Below the pieces are notes generated by a model. It saw nothing but the letters and a program-made list of their open reading frames with translations, was not told where the DNA came from and made no database searches. From NCBI RefSeq assembly GCF_025061645.1, contig NZ_JANYMP010000002.1, positions 436,494 to 500,493 on the forward strand: DNA of 64,000 nt, in the 5' to 3' direction. This DNA comes from Umezawaea endophytica. GTDB lineage: Bacteria > Actinomycetota > Actinomycetes > Mycobacteriales > Pseudonocardiaceae. The translations under genes were made by a program, and so were the position numbers. Below, piece after piece: positions 1-10,178 of this stretch. Position 1 is the first letter of the stretch; each line of letters starts with the position of its first letter.

Positions 1-27
1 CCGCGCGCCCCGTGGGGGGTCGCGCGG
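1..27 (-). terminator. hairpin after the SPFH-RHH pair
   Basis: CCGCGCG at 1-7 pairs with CGCGCGG at 21-27, with C-rich and G-rich runs inside that can extend the stem. It lies just past the stop of the leftward RHH gene and probably ends that operon. It may be cut by the window edge. Confidence 0.45.
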
Positions 28-31
28 CCGG

Positions 32-235
32 TCACTCCTCGGGTTCCTTGCGCGGTCGGCCGCGCTTGGGCTGCTCGGCCGCCGTTCCCGGCAGCCTGCC
101 CGCTTCCTTGAGCGCGCGCCTCAGCAGGAACTCGATCTGCGCGTTGGCGCTCCGCAGCTCGTCGCCCGCCCACCTGGTCAGCGCGTCGTGCACCGCCGGG
201 TCGAGTCTGAGCAGGACGCTCTTGCGCTCTACCAC
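32..235 (-). CDS. ribbon-helix-helix (Arc/CopG-like) small DNA-binding protein
   Basis: This 67-residue protein opens with [19 protein letters not shown], which reads as an RHH beta-strand followed by helix 1. A second helix ([14 protein letters not shown]) follows, then a basic tail rich in Lys, Arg and Pro (PKRGRPRK). Such proteins dimerise and usually bind palindromic operators. It starts with GTG at 235 behind a TGAGGAC ribosome site, 7 bases after the stop of the SPFH gene, so the two are almost certainly cotranscribed. I infer that it autoregulates the pair through the palindrome at 1202-1217. RHH antitoxins have the same fold, but no toxin lies next to it. The fold assignment is fairly sure and the role is inferred. 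Confidence 0.75.
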   Translation of the reverse strand: MVERKSVLLRLDPAVHDALTRWAGDELRSANAQIEFLLRRALKEAGRLPGTAAEQPKRGRPRKEPEE

Positions 236-242
236 GTCGTCC

Positions 243-1166
243 TCAGGTGTACAGCGATCCCGTGTTGACCACGGGCTGGGTCGACCGGTCGCCGCACAGC
301 ACGACCAGCAGGTTGGACACCATAGCCGCCTTGCGCTCCTCGTCGAGTTGGACCACGTTGTGCTCGGCGAGCTTCTCCAGCGCCAGTTCCACCATGCCGA
401 CCGCGCCTTCCACGATCCGCGACCTGGCCGCGACCACGGCGCCCGCCTGCTGCCGCTGGAGCATCGCGTGGGCGATCTCCGGCGCGTAGGCGAGGTGCGT
501 GAGCCGCGACTCGATCACGTGCACGCCCGCGGCCTGCACCCGTGCCGCGATCTCGATCGACAGCGTCTCGGTGATCACGTCGGCGTTCTCCCGCAGCGAC
601 AGCCCGGCCTCGTCGTGGTTGTCGTACGGGTAGCTGTTCGCGATGTGCCGCACGGCGGTCTCGGTCTGGATGCCGACGAACCGCACGAAGTCGTCCACCT
701 CGAACATCGCCCGCGCGGTGTCGTCCACCTGCCACACCACGACCGCGGCGATCTCGATCGGGTTGCCGTCCGCGTCGTTGACCTTCAGCGCCGACGTCTC
801 GTGGTTGCGGATCCTGGTCGACACCTTCTTGCGCGTGGTGAACGGGTTCGCCCACCGCAGCCCGTCCGTGCGGACCGTGCCGACGTACCGCCCGAGGAAC
901 TGGAGCACCCGCGCCTCGCCCGGCGCCACCGTGAACAGCCCGCCCAGCGCGATCCCCCCGGCCACCGCGACCAGCGAGCCGGCGATGATCAGGAAGACGC
1001 TGGGGTCGTCCGGATCGCTCACCACGCTGAGCACGATCGTCGCCGCGCCCACCAGCGTCACGGCGAACCCGATGAAGAACGCCGGGATGCCCGCCAGCCC
1101 CAACGCCTCGCGCTCCCTGATCGCCGGTGCGGGCATCCGTTCCACTATGTCGGTCGTCGCGTTCAT
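243..1166 (-). CDS. SPFH/band-7 domain membrane protein
   Basis: The 307-residue protein has two hydrophobic segments near the N terminus (about residues 25-45 and 52-72). The SPFH/prohibitin domain follows and begins at [16 protein letters not shown] helical segment rich in Ala and Glu follows, including the typical [20 protein letters not shown] stretch. SPFH proteins form membrane-bound oligomeric scaffolds or microdomains, and the specific client here is unknown. ATG at 1166 is preferred over the GTG at 1175 because AAGGGGTGGGG lies just upstream. The gene is followed by an RHH regulator in the same operon. The promoter region carries the palindrome AAAGTGATATCACTTT. Confidence 0.85.
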   Translation of the reverse strand: MNATTDIVERMPAPAIREREALGLAGIPAFFIGFAVTLVGAATIVLSVVSDPDDPSVFLIIAGSLVAVAGGIALGGLFTVAPGEARVLQFLGRYVGTVRTDGLRWANPFTTRKKVSTRIRNHETSALKVNDADGNPIEIAAVVVWQVDDTARAMFEVDDFVRFVGIQTETAVRHIANSYPYDNHDEAGLSLRENADVITETLSIEIAARVQAAGVHVIESRLTHLAYAPEIAHAMLQRQQAGAVVAARSRIVEGAVGMVELALEKLAEHNVVQLDEERKAAMVSNLLVVLCGDRSTQPVVNTGSLYT

Positions 1167-1201
1167 CGTCCCCACCCCTTGTCCTCGTCCTGCGTGCTAT
1201 T

Positions 1202-1217
1202 AAAGTGATATCACTTT
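1202..1217. promoter_or_regulatory. 16-bp perfect palindrome upstream of the SPFH-RHH operon
   Basis: AAAGTGATATCACTTT is fully symmetric, AT-rich in a GC-rich setting, and lies 36 bases upstream of the SPFH start. On the minus strand it runs into TTTAATAG, a plausible -10 element. This is the expected size and place for an RHH-dimer operator. The binding protein is inferred. Confidence 0.6.
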
Positions 1218-1263
1218 GATAGGGCCGCGTGCAACCTCCGGCCTCCTGGGGCGTCCACTCCGC

Positions 1264-1725
1264 ATGGGGAACCTCGTCGTGCGCGCGGCCAAGGCCGCCG
1301 ACTCACCCGCCATCGTCGACATCCACGTCCCGGCCCGCCGCAGCTACTACGAGGGCCACCTCCCGGAGACCGAGCTGCTCGAGTGGGAGCAGGTGGTCCG
1401 CGCCACCGGCTACGCGGACCGGATAGGACGACCCGGCCGGACCTGGCTGTGCGCGGAGGACTCCGGCGTCGTCGTCGGGTTCGCGCTGGTCGCGGGCCCG
1501 GAACTGCTCCAGCTCCAGGTACGGCCCGCCGACTGGCGCCGGGGCGTCGGCAGCGCGCTGCACGCCGCGTGCGTCGACATCTGGCGGGCGGCGGGCGTGC
1601 CGGTGGCGGGCCTGGACGTGTTCGAACCCAACACCCGCGCCCAGGGCTTCTACGTCCGCCACGGCTGGCGCGAGGTCGAACGGGGCGGGGAGCCGTCGCA
1701 CGTCCGCATGGCCCTCGACCTCTAG
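1264..1725 (+). CDS. GNAT family N-acetyltransferase
   Basis: This is a single-domain GNAT of 153 residues. The N-terminal strand reads LVVRAAKAADSPAIVDIH. The acetyl-CoA pyrophosphate loop is WRRGVGSALH, followed by the helix, and strand 6 with NTRAQGFYVRHGWREVE is the typical C-terminal signature. Such enzymes transfer an acetyl group from acetyl-CoA to an amine, and the substrate cannot be told from sequence. ATG at 1264 starts the family's usual N terminus. No clear ribosome site precedes it, so initiation may be leaderless. It is transcribed away from the SPFH operon. Confidence 0.8.
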   Translation: MGNLVVRAAKAADSPAIVDIHVPARRSYYEGHLPETELLEWEQVVRATGYADRIGRPGRTWLCAEDSGVVVGFALVAGPELLQLQVRPADWRRGVGSALHAACVDIWRAAGVPVAGLDVFEPNTRAQGFYVRHGWREVERGGEPSHVRMALDL

Positions 1726-1774
1726 ATCGGCTACCGTGCGGGAGCCGCCGCCAGCGGACCCTGTGGAGTTGGCA

Positions 1775-3139
1775 ATGAGGCGAGTTCTCCCTGTGATCCT
1801 GTCGGCCGCGGTGATCTGCGCGGCCGCGGCGGTTCCCGCGTCGGCGGCCGTGGTGCGCGTGACGAGCCTGGCGGCGCTGCAAACCGCGTTGAACAACGCC
1901 GCCCCCGGCGACCGCGTCGAACTCGCGGACGGTTCGTACACCGCGAGCACCCCCATCGCGATCAAGAGGTCCGGCACGTCCGGAGCGCCGATCACCGTGA
2001 CCGCGGCGAACGTCGGCAAGGCCGAGATCAAGGGCAGCACCGGCTTCTCGTTCGCGGCCGGGCTGCACGACGTGGTGCTCCAGGGTTTCACCCTCCGCCA
2101 CGGCGGCGGCCTGTCCGTGCCCGGCGACGCCCACCACCTGCGGCTGACCCGGAACTCCGTGCAGCTCACGGGCGGCGGCAACTGGGTCACGGTCAGCGGT
2201 GACGACGTGGAGGTCGACCGCAACACGTTCCAGAACCGCAGCACCGAGGGCGTGTTCCTCCAGATCACCGGCCCCGGCACCGAGATCGCGCAGCGGACCC
2301 GCGTGCACCACAACTACTTCGCCAACCACACCTTCGCGGGCTCCAACGGCGGTGAGTCCATCCGGCTCGGCTACAGCCACAAGCAGTCGAAGTCCGCGCG
2401 GGCGGTGATCGAGCTGAACCTGTTCGAGAAGGCCAACGGCGACCCCGAGGCGATCTCGGTGAAGTCGTCCGACAACGTCATCCGGCACAACACGATCCGC
2501 GACAGCACGGGGTACATCGTGCTGCGCCACGGCAACCGCAACCTGGTCGACGGCAACGTGCTCCTCGGTTCGGGCATCCGCTTCCACGGCAACGACCACC
2601 TCGTGGTCAACAACTACGTCTCCAACCCCGGTGACCGCGCGATCGTGTTCGGCACCGGCAGCGAGGCCGACAGCGGCCCGACCAGCACCGGCCACGACCG
2701 GCCGGACCGCGTCACGGTCGCGTTCAACACGCTCATCGGGACCGGGCAGGTCGTCGACAACGACGGCGGCGCGTTCCTGCCCAAGGACTGCGTGCTGGCC
2801 AACAACATCGTCCGCGGGACCGCCCAGACGCGGCTGATCGACATCGCGGGCGGGTCGACGGTGAAGTACGAGGGCAACATCGTGTTCGGCGCGACGGCGG
2901 GCATCCCCAGCGGCTACCGGAACGTCGACCCCCGGTTGGTCGTCGACGCGGCTGGGCTCTCACGGCTGTCGGCGGGCAGCCCGGCGATCGACACGGCGGT
3001 CGGGAGCTACCCGACCGTGACGACGGACTTCGACCCGCACGCGCGGACCGGGGCACTGGACGTGGGCGCCGACGAGTTCGGCGGATCGGTGGCGCGGAAG
3101 CCGTTGACGAAGGCGGACGTGGGTCCGGGCGCGGCCTAG
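1775..3139 (+). CDS. secreted PL6-type polysaccharide lyase (alginate lyase/chondroitinase B-like)
   Basis: The product is 454 residues. It has a signal peptide (basic RR, hydrophobic core, PASAA cleavage near residue 24) and then SLAALQTALNNAAPGDRVELADG, the usual opening of PL6 right-handed beta-helices. Repeating motifs of the parallel beta-helix follow (SNGGESIRLGYS, ISVKSSDNVIRHNTIRDS, HGNRNLVDGNV). PL6 enzymes cleave alginate or dermatan by beta-elimination, and the true substrate is not decided. The start at 1775 has GGAG 7 bases upstream and gives a clean signal peptide. It is monocistronic. Confidence 0.8.
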   Translation: MRRVLPVILSAAVICAAAAVPASAAVVRVTSLAALQTALNNAAPGDRVELADGSYTASTPIAIKRSGTSGAPITVTAANVGKAEIKGSTGFSFAAGLHDVVLQGFTLRHGGGLSVPGDAHHLRLTRNSVQLTGGGNWVTVSGDDVEVDRNTFQNRSTEGVFLQITGPGTEIAQRTRVHHNYFANHTFAGSNGGESIRLGYSHKQSKSARAVIELNLFEKANGDPEAISVKSSDNVIRHNTIRDSTGYIVLRHGNRNLVDGNVLLGSGIRFHGNDHLVVNNYVSNPGDRAIVFGTGSEADSGPTSTGHDRPDRVTVAFNTLIGTGQVVDNDGGAFLPKDCVLANNIVRGTAQTRLIDIAGGSTVKYEGNIVFGATAGIPSGYRNVDPRLVVDAAGLSRLSAGSPAIDTAVGSYPTVTTDFDPHARTGALDVGADEFGGSVARKPLTKADVGPGAA

Positions 3140-3321
3140 AGCAGGCGTTCGGCCATCGCGGCGACCGCCTGCGCGTCGCAGTCGTCCAGGAGGGCGCGCA
3201 GGGTGGTCGCCGCGACCCGGCGTGAGCACGCGCCGACCCGGGCGAAGGGCACGTACTCAGGGTTCACCTGACCGCGCGTTTCGATTCGCAGCACGGGCGA
3301 CGTGCTCGGTGCGGGCTCCAC
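3136..3321 (-). CDS. possible 61-residue protein in the 309-base gap
   Basis: The gap 3140-3448 is otherwise featureless. On the minus strand an open frame with strong GC3 codes for a 61-residue peptide ending in ATTLRALLDDCDAQAVAAM, a good helix-forming tail. GTG at 3321 is the likeliest start, but there is no clear ribosome site. The frame stays open to 3525 with poorer codon use and would then overlap the ATP-grasp gene. I do not recognise it. It could be a remnant of a longer gene. Confidence 0.3.
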   Translation of the reverse strand: MEPAPSTSPVLRIETRGQVNPEYVPFARVGACSRRVAATTLRALLDDCDAQAVAAMAERLL

Positions 3322-3448
3322 GTGACCGTTCTGGTCCCGGCGGTCACCCCGCGTGACCGATATGTCGAACTCAGGATGTTTCCGCCACGTTTCCGTCCTG
3401 GACTTCCCCTGCCGCGGGTAGTGCGCAAACGGCTCTCGGCGGGTCAGT

Positions 3449-5116
3449 ATGTCGACCATGGAACGTCGAACGCGCACTTCAGCACTGCGGCGCAGCCGTG
3501 CCGTGACGGCCTCGCGGTTGAGCAAGCTGTTCGACGGCTACCTGGATCCGGATCGTCCGCACGCGGACGCGTACGACGAGATGTTCACCTCCGACGAAGG
3601 GGTCCGGTCGGCGTACCGGGCGCTGTACGAGTCGATCGCGCCGTCGGAGGTCGAGGACCTGACCGCTCGGTCGGAGGCGTTGGGGCGGGCGTTCGTCGAC
3701 CAGGGCATCACGTTCTCGCTGTCGGGGCAGGAGCGGCCGTTCCCGCTGGACCTGATCCCGCGGATCCTGACGGCGTCGGAGTGGACGAAGCTCGAACGGG
3801 GCATCGTGCAGCGGGTGCGGGCGATGGAGATGTTCCTCGCCGACATCTACGGGGACGCGCAGATCGTGCGCGACGGGGTGCTGCCGCGGCGGTTGATCAC
3901 GTCCTGCGAGCACTTCCACCGGGAAGCGGCGGGGATCAACCCGCCGAACGGGGTGCGGATCCACGTGTCCGGGGTGGACCTGGTGCGCGATGAGGACGGC
4001 GTGTTCCGGGTGCTGGAGGACAACCTGCGGTGCCCGTCCGGGGTGTCGTACGTGATGGAGAACCGCCGCACGATGGCGCGCGTGTTCCCGGACCTGTTCG
4101 CGCGGCACCGGGTGCGGGCCGTCGGCGACTACGCCGTGCACCTGCTGCGGGCGCTGCGCAACGCGGCGGCGCCGAACGCGGCCGACCCGAACGTGGTCGT
4201 GCTGACGCCCGGTGTGGCGAACTCGGCGTACTTCGAGCACTCGCTGCTGGCCAGGCAGATGGGCGTGGAACTGGTCGAGGGGCGGGACCTGTTCTGCCGC
4301 GACAACCTCGTCTACCTGCGGACCACCGAGGGTGAGCGGCAGGTGGACGTGATCTACCGCCGCATCGACGACGACTTCCTGGACCCGGTGCACCTGCGGC
4401 CGGACTCCGTCCTCGGGGTGGCCGGGCTGCTGAACGCGGCGCGGGCGGGCAACGTCGTCATCGCCAACGCGATGGGCAACGGGGTCGCGGACGACAAGCT
4501 CGTCTACACCTACATGCCGGAGATCGTGCAGTACTACCTCGGCGAGAAGCCGCTGCTGCCGAACGTGGACACGTTCCGCTGCTGGCTCCCCGAGGAGTGC
4601 GCGCACGTGCTGGACCACCTGGACGAGCTGGTCGTGAAACCCGTCGAGGGGTCCGGCGGCTACGGGATCGTGTTCGGCCCGTACGCGACGAACAAGGAGC
4701 TGAACTCCCTGCGGAAGCGGATCAAGATGAACCCGCGGGGGTGGATCGCGCAGCCGGTGGTGCAGCTCTCGACGGTGCCGACCAAGATCGGCGACCGGCT
4801 GATGCCGCGGCACGTCGACCTGCGGCCGTTCGCGGTCAACGACGGCAACTTCATCTTCGTGCTGCCCGGCGGGCTGACACGGGTCGCGCTGCCGAAGGGC
4901 AGCCTGGTCGTGAACTCCTCGCAGGGCGGCGGTTCCAAGGACACGTGGGTGCTCGCGCCTCGGTCGTCCACTGTGGAGCGCGAACTGGCCGAGCCGGGGC
5001 TCGCGGGCCCGCAGAAGGTGGCCGCCATCGCCGCCGAACAGGGACCGGAGCTGTCGAACTCCCAGCAACAGCAACAACAACAGCAGCAGCTTTCGCACCG
5101 GACCGAGGAGGCCTGA
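3449..5116 (+). CDS. circularly permuted type-2 ATP-grasp protein (DUF404/DUF407)
   Basis: This is a 555-residue ATP-grasp ligase of the circularly permuted class. It shows LFDGYLDPDRPHADAYDEM near the N terminus, VLEDNLRCPSGVSYVMENR, VDVIYRRIDDDFLDP, and the lysine/glycine region VVKPVEGSGGYGIV with RGWIAQPVVQLSTVP. These proteins are predicted to ligate amino groups to carboxylates in peptide-like products. The first of two close ATGs (3449, 3458) is used. It overlaps the alpha-E gene by one base (TGATG). The C terminus carries nine consecutive Gln residues (codons 5063-5089, mixed CAA/CAG) after the conserved domain. The substrate is unknown. Confidence 0.9.
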   Translation: MSTMERRTRTSALRRSRAVTASRLSKLFDGYLDPDRPHADAYDEMFTSDEGVRSAYRALYESIAPSEVEDLTARSEALGRAFVDQGITFSLSGQERPFPLDLIPRILTASEWTKLERGIVQRVRAMEMFLADIYGDAQIVRDGVLPRRLITSCEHFHREAAGINPPNGVRIHVSGVDLVRDEDGVFRVLEDNLRCPSGVSYVMENRRTMARVFPDLFARHRVRAVGDYAVHLLRALRNAAAPNAADPNVVVLTPGVANSAYFEHSLLARQMGVELVEGRDLFCRDNLVYLRTTEGERQVDVIYRRIDDDFLDPVHLRPDSVLGVAGLLNAARAGNVVIANAMGNGVADDKLVYTYMPEIVQYYLGEKPLLPNVDTFRCWLPEECAHVLDHLDELVVKPVEGSGGYGIVFGPYATNKELNSLRKRIKMNPRGWIAQPVVQLSTVPTKIGDRLMPRHVDLRPFAVNDGNFIFVLPGGLTRVALPKGSLVVNSSQGGGSKDTWVLAPRSSTVERELAEPGLAGPQKVAAIAAEQGPELSNSQQQQQQQQQLSHRTEEA

Positions 5117-6066
5117 TGCTCGCTCGTAACGCGGAGTCGCTGTACTGGATCGGCCGGTACGTCGAACGCGCGGACGACACGGCCCGGATCCTCGACGTCT
5201 CGGTGCACCAGTTGCTGGAGGACGCGACCGTCGACCCCGACGCGACCAGCCGCCAGTTGCTGGCCGTGCTGGGCATCGAACCGCCGGACGACGGCAAGGT
5301 CCTCGACGTGTGGTCGCTGACCGAGCTGGTCGCGTACTCGGGCGAGAACGCCGGGTCGATCGTGGCGTCGGTCAACAGCGCGCGGGAGAACACCAAGGGC
5401 GCCCGCGAGGTCGTGTCGAGCGAGATGTGGGAGTGCCTCAACACGATGTACAACGCGGTGCCCGAACGGCAGCGCTACGCCCGCACGGTCGGCCCGCACG
5501 CGTTCTTCTCGTTCGTGGAGGAGCGCGCGGCGATGTTCGCCGGGCTGGCCGACTCGACGATGAGCCGCGACGACGGCTGGCGGTTCCTCGTGCTCGGCCG
5601 CTCCGTGGAGCGCGTCGACATGATCGTCCGGCTGCTGCTGTCCCGCGTCGGCGACAAGGCGTCCTCGCCGGGCTGGGTCACGGTGCTGCGCTCGGCGGGA
5701 GCGCACGACACGTACCTGCGCACCTACCGGGGCGCGTTGGACGCGGGCAGGGTCGTGCAGTTCCTGCTGCTCGACCGGCTGTTCCCGCGCTCGGTGTTCC
5801 ACGCGCTGCGGCAGGCGGAGTCGTGCCTGGAGCACCTCGACCACCAGCCCAGCGTGCGGGTCGGCGCGCGCGCCGAAGCGCTGAGGCTGCTCGGTCAGGC
5901 GCGCAGCGACCTGGAGTTCCTGCGCCCGCACGACCTGCTCGAAGACCTGCCTCGGCGGCTCAAGGCGTTGCAGACGACCGTCCGCGACGTCGGCGAGGCC
6001 GTCTCCCTCCAGTACTTCCACTCCGTGCCGTGGGTGGCGTGGACCAACGCGAAGGTGACGTCATGA
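5116..6066 (+). CDS. alpha-E domain protein (DUF403)
   Basis: The 316-residue all-helical protein starts MLARNAESLYWIGRYVERAD, the hallmark of alpha-E proteins. It keeps the conserved REVVSSEMWECLNTMYN and GRSVERVDMIVRLLL segments. The family nearly always sits beside a circularly permuted ATP-grasp protein and a transglutaminase, as here. It is proposed to act as a helper or substrate-binding partner in an uncharacterised peptide modification or degradation pathway. Its start overlaps the preceding stop by one base, and its own stop overlaps the next start by four, so the three are translationally coupled. Confidence 0.9.
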   Translation: MLARNAESLYWIGRYVERADDTARILDVSVHQLLEDATVDPDATSRQLLAVLGIEPPDDGKVLDVWSLTELVAYSGENAGSIVASVNSARENTKGAREVVSSEMWECLNTMYNAVPERQRYARTVGPHAFFSFVEERAAMFAGLADSTMSRDDGWRFLVLGRSVERVDMIVRLLLSRVGDKASSPGWVTVLRSAGAHDTYLRTYRGALDAGRVVQFLLLDRLFPRSVFHALRQAESCLEHLDHQPSVRVGARAEALRLLGQARSDLEFLRPHDLLEDLPRRLKALQTTVRDVGEAVSLQYFHSVPWVAWTNAKVTS

Positions 6067-6905
6067 GCTGGCGCGTGCGGGTGGTGCACACCACCGGGTA
6101 CCGGTACGACCTGCCGGTCACCCAGTCCTACAACGAGGCGCGGCTGACCCCCCGCGGCGACCGGCGGCAGAACGTCGTGGTCAGCCGGGTCGAGACCACG
6201 CCCGCGACCAGGGCCTACCGGTACACCGACTACTGGGGCACCGAGGTCACGTCGTTCGACCTGCACGCGCCGCACGTGGAGCTGAAGGTCGTCGCGTCGT
6301 CGGTCGTGGAGACCGGCGAGGAGAACGAGCCGATCCGCTCCGGGAGCTGGCCGGACCTGAAGGCCGACGCGCTGGTCGACCGGTACACGGAGTTCCTGGA
6401 CTGGACGTCGTACGTGCCGAAGGACAAGGAGCTCGCGGCCGTCGCGCGGGAGCTGCGCAAGGGCGCGACCCCGGCGGACGCGGTGCTCGCCGCGTGCCAC
6501 TGGGTGCACGAGCAGCTCAAGTACCAGCCCGGCACGACCGGCGTGCACAGCTCCGCGGTCGACGCGTGGCGCGCCCGTGAAGGCGTCTGCCAGGACTTCG
6601 CGCACCTCACGCTGGTGCTGCTGCGGGCGATGGGCATCCCGGCCCGGTACGTCTCCGGCTACCTGCACACCAAGCCGGACGGCGCCGTGCGCGAGACCGT
6701 CCGGGGCGAGAGCCACGCGTGGATCGAGGCCTGGACGGGAGGCTGGTGGGGGTACGACCCGACCAACGCCATCCCGGTCGGGCCGAGGCACATCTGGGTG
6801 GCCCTGGGCAGGGACTACGCCGACGTGGCGCCCCTCAAGGGCACCTACTCCGGCGGGTCGGCGTCGGCGTTGGACGTGACGGTGGAAGTTACCCGGTTGG
6901 CTTGA
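6063..6905 (+). CDS. transglutaminase-like cysteine peptidase
   Basis: The product is 280 residues. An N-terminal beta domain (VRVVHTTGYRYDLPVTQSYN) is followed by a transglutaminase core. The catalytic triad is visible: Cys about residue 176 in REGVCQDFAHL, His in GESHAWIEAW and Asp in WGYDPTNA. In this context the enzyme is thought to cleave or transfer isopeptide bonds made by the ATP-grasp partner. ATG at 6063 overlaps the alpha-E stop (ATGA). No signal peptide is seen, so action in the cytoplasm is likely. It is the last gene of the operon, and the next gene starts 32 bases later with its own signal peptide. Confidence 0.9.
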   Translation: MSWRVRVVHTTGYRYDLPVTQSYNEARLTPRGDRRQNVVVSRVETTPATRAYRYTDYWGTEVTSFDLHAPHVELKVVASSVVETGEENEPIRSGSWPDLKADALVDRYTEFLDWTSYVPKDKELAAVARELRKGATPADAVLAACHWVHEQLKYQPGTTGVHSSAVDAWRAREGVCQDFAHLTLVLLRAMGIPARYVSGYLHTKPDGAVRETVRGESHAWIEAWTGGWWGYDPTNAIPVGPRHIWVALGRDYADVAPLKGTYSGGSASALDVTVEVTRLA

Positions 6906-6937
6906 ACCCCTACCGCGTCTCATCCGTAGTCAGGGGC

Positions 6938-7699
6938 ATGCGCCTCCTTCGATCTGCTGCCGCGTCGCTGGTCGTTGTCTTCGCCGCGCTCCTCCTGCCT
7001 CTGGCCGGGACCGCGATCGGCCAGCCGGTGAACACCGAGGTCGAGCAGACCCAGTGGGGGCCGCTTGACGCAGCGGCCCGCGACATGTTGGTGAAGGTCC
7101 GCCTCGCGGGCCTCTGGGAAGGCCCGGCGGGCCAGATGGGGGTGGAGAAGTCGGCCAACCCCCTCGTGCAGGAGGCGGGACGGCACCTGATCGAGGGGCA
7201 CACCGACCTCGACGCGCGCGTGATCGAGCTGGGCAAGATGCTGAACGTCCCGCTGCCCACGGCGCCCAACGCCGACCAGCAGGGCTGGCTCCGCGAGATG
7301 ACCGCCGCCCCCGCGGGCAGCGAGGAGTTCGACAAGGTCTACGCCAACCGGCTCCGCGCCGCGCACGGCAAGGTCTACATCTTCCTGTCGCAGGTCCGGG
7401 CGGGTACCCGCAACACCCTGATCCGCGACTACGCCGACGTCTGCATGCGCACGGTGCTCGACCACATCACGGTGCTGGAGAAGACCGGCAAGGTCGACTT
7501 CACCGACACCAAGAACATCCCGATCGCGACGATCGCCCCCGCGGCGGGGGCGGCGGCCACCCCGCAGGTCAAGACCGCGGTCGGCCCGGAGATGAGCATG
7601 CCGCTCATCGTGGTGATCGGCGGCGTCCTGATCGTGGTGACGCTCGTCGGGCTCAGGATGCTCCTCGGCGGTCGCGCCAAGCAGCGCTTCCGCGGCTAG
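6938..7699 (+). CDS. exported DUF4142 (ferritin-like) protein with C-terminal membrane anchor
   Basis: The protein has 253 residues. A signal peptide (about 1-29, ending AGTAIGQ) is followed by a helical domain with LTRDMLVKVRLAGLWE-like and EAGRHLIEGHTDLDARV segments typical of DUF4142. A C-terminal transmembrane helix (LIVVIGGVLIVVTLVGLRML) ends in a basic tail. The domain is predicted to be a four-helix bundle, and metal ligands are not obvious. The function is unknown, and it is probably anchored facing outside. ATG at 6938 has AGGGG directly upstream, which is unusually close. A strong hairpin follows the gene. Confidence 0.8.
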   Translation: MRLLRSAAASLVVVFAALLLPLAGTAIGQPVNTEVEQTQWGPLDAAARDMLVKVRLAGLWEGPAGQMGVEKSANPLVQEAGRHLIEGHTDLDARVIELGKMLNVPLPTAPNADQQGWLREMTAAPAGSEEFDKVYANRLRAAHGKVYIFLSQVRAGTRNTLIRDYADVCMRTVLDHITVLEKTGKVDFTDTKNIPIATIAPAAGAAATPQVKTAVGPEMSMPLIVVIGGVLIVVTLVGLRMLLGGRAKQRFRG

Positions 7700-7733
7700 C
7701 GCCCCCTCAAGCCAGCGGTTCGACGTCCCGCTG

Positions 7734-7775
7734 GTCGCGTCCCCCCGTGCCTCGCCCGGCACGGGGGGACGCGAC
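7734..7775. terminator. bidirectional terminator, 18-bp perfect stem
   Basis: The arm at 7734-7751 is the exact reverse complement of 7758-7775, with a 6-base loop (TCGCCC). It sits between convergent genes ending at 7699 and 7785, so it can serve both. No T-tract follows, as is usual in actinomycetes. Confidence 0.8.
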
Positions 7776-7784
7776 TCGCGCGGG

Positions 7785-8222
7785 TCAGCGCCAGCCGTGG
7801 CGCGAGCGCAGCACGTCGACCACCTTGCCGAACCGCTCGGGCTCCAGCACCGAGCCCTCGCGGCGGATGTCGTGCTCGTCCAGCTCGAACACCCGGTCCA
7901 GCCGCAGGTAGGAGTGCCGCCCGTCGCGGTCCCACTGGCCGGAGCCGAGGTCGAGCCAGTCGTCCAGCTCGTGGTCGTCGGGTTCCTTGCTGGACAGCAT
8001 CAGGCCGAGCAGCGAGCGGCGGTGCCTGCCCACGACCAGCAGCGGGCGGTCCTTGCCGCGCCGCGGGTCCTCCTCGTACGGCACCCACGCCCACACGATC
8101 TCGCCCGGATCGGCGAGTCCGTCCAGGTCGGGGGAGTACTCCAGGGTGGCGGCGACAGCGGCCGAGTGCACCTCGCGGACCGCGCCCTTCAGCGGGCGGG
8201 CGTCCTCTCCATTTGCGAACAC
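7785..8222 (-). CDS. PemK/MazF-fold protein
   Basis: The 145-residue product contains DPGEIVWAWVPYEEDPRRGKDRPLLVVGR, which matches the N-terminal strand pattern of the PemK/MazF beta-barrel (GxIVWV-PY-D--KGK-RP-LV). The C-terminal half is a conserved actinobacterial extension. MazF proteins are endoribonucleases, but no antitoxin gene lies beside it. This lone form next to lepA is common in actinobacteria, so a toxin role is doubtful. It starts with GTG at 8222 without a good ribosome site and is divergent from lepA. Confidence 0.65.
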   Translation of the reverse strand: MFANGEDARPLKGAVREVHSAAVAATLEYSPDLDGLADPGEIVWAWVPYEEDPRRGKDRPLLVVGRHRRSLLGLMLSSKEPDDHELDDWLDLGSGQWDRDGRHSYLRLDRVFELDEHDIRREGSVLEPERFGKVVDVLRSRHGWR

Positions 8223-8323
8223 CGGCAGAGCTTATGGCCTGGGTCTCACCTGAGCAGGTAAAAGCGGTAGCCCGCGCCATGAGATGATGTGGTGTCCCCC
8301 GTCCTATTGCGCGAGGAACTTGA

Positions 8324-10159
<1,836 letters not shown>

Positions 10160-10178
10160 TAGCGACCGTTCGCACCGG

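Noticed and set aside
32-235. Antitoxin of a toxin-antitoxin pair
   Set aside because: The RHH fold would allow it, but its operon partner is an SPFH membrane protein and no toxin-like gene is near.
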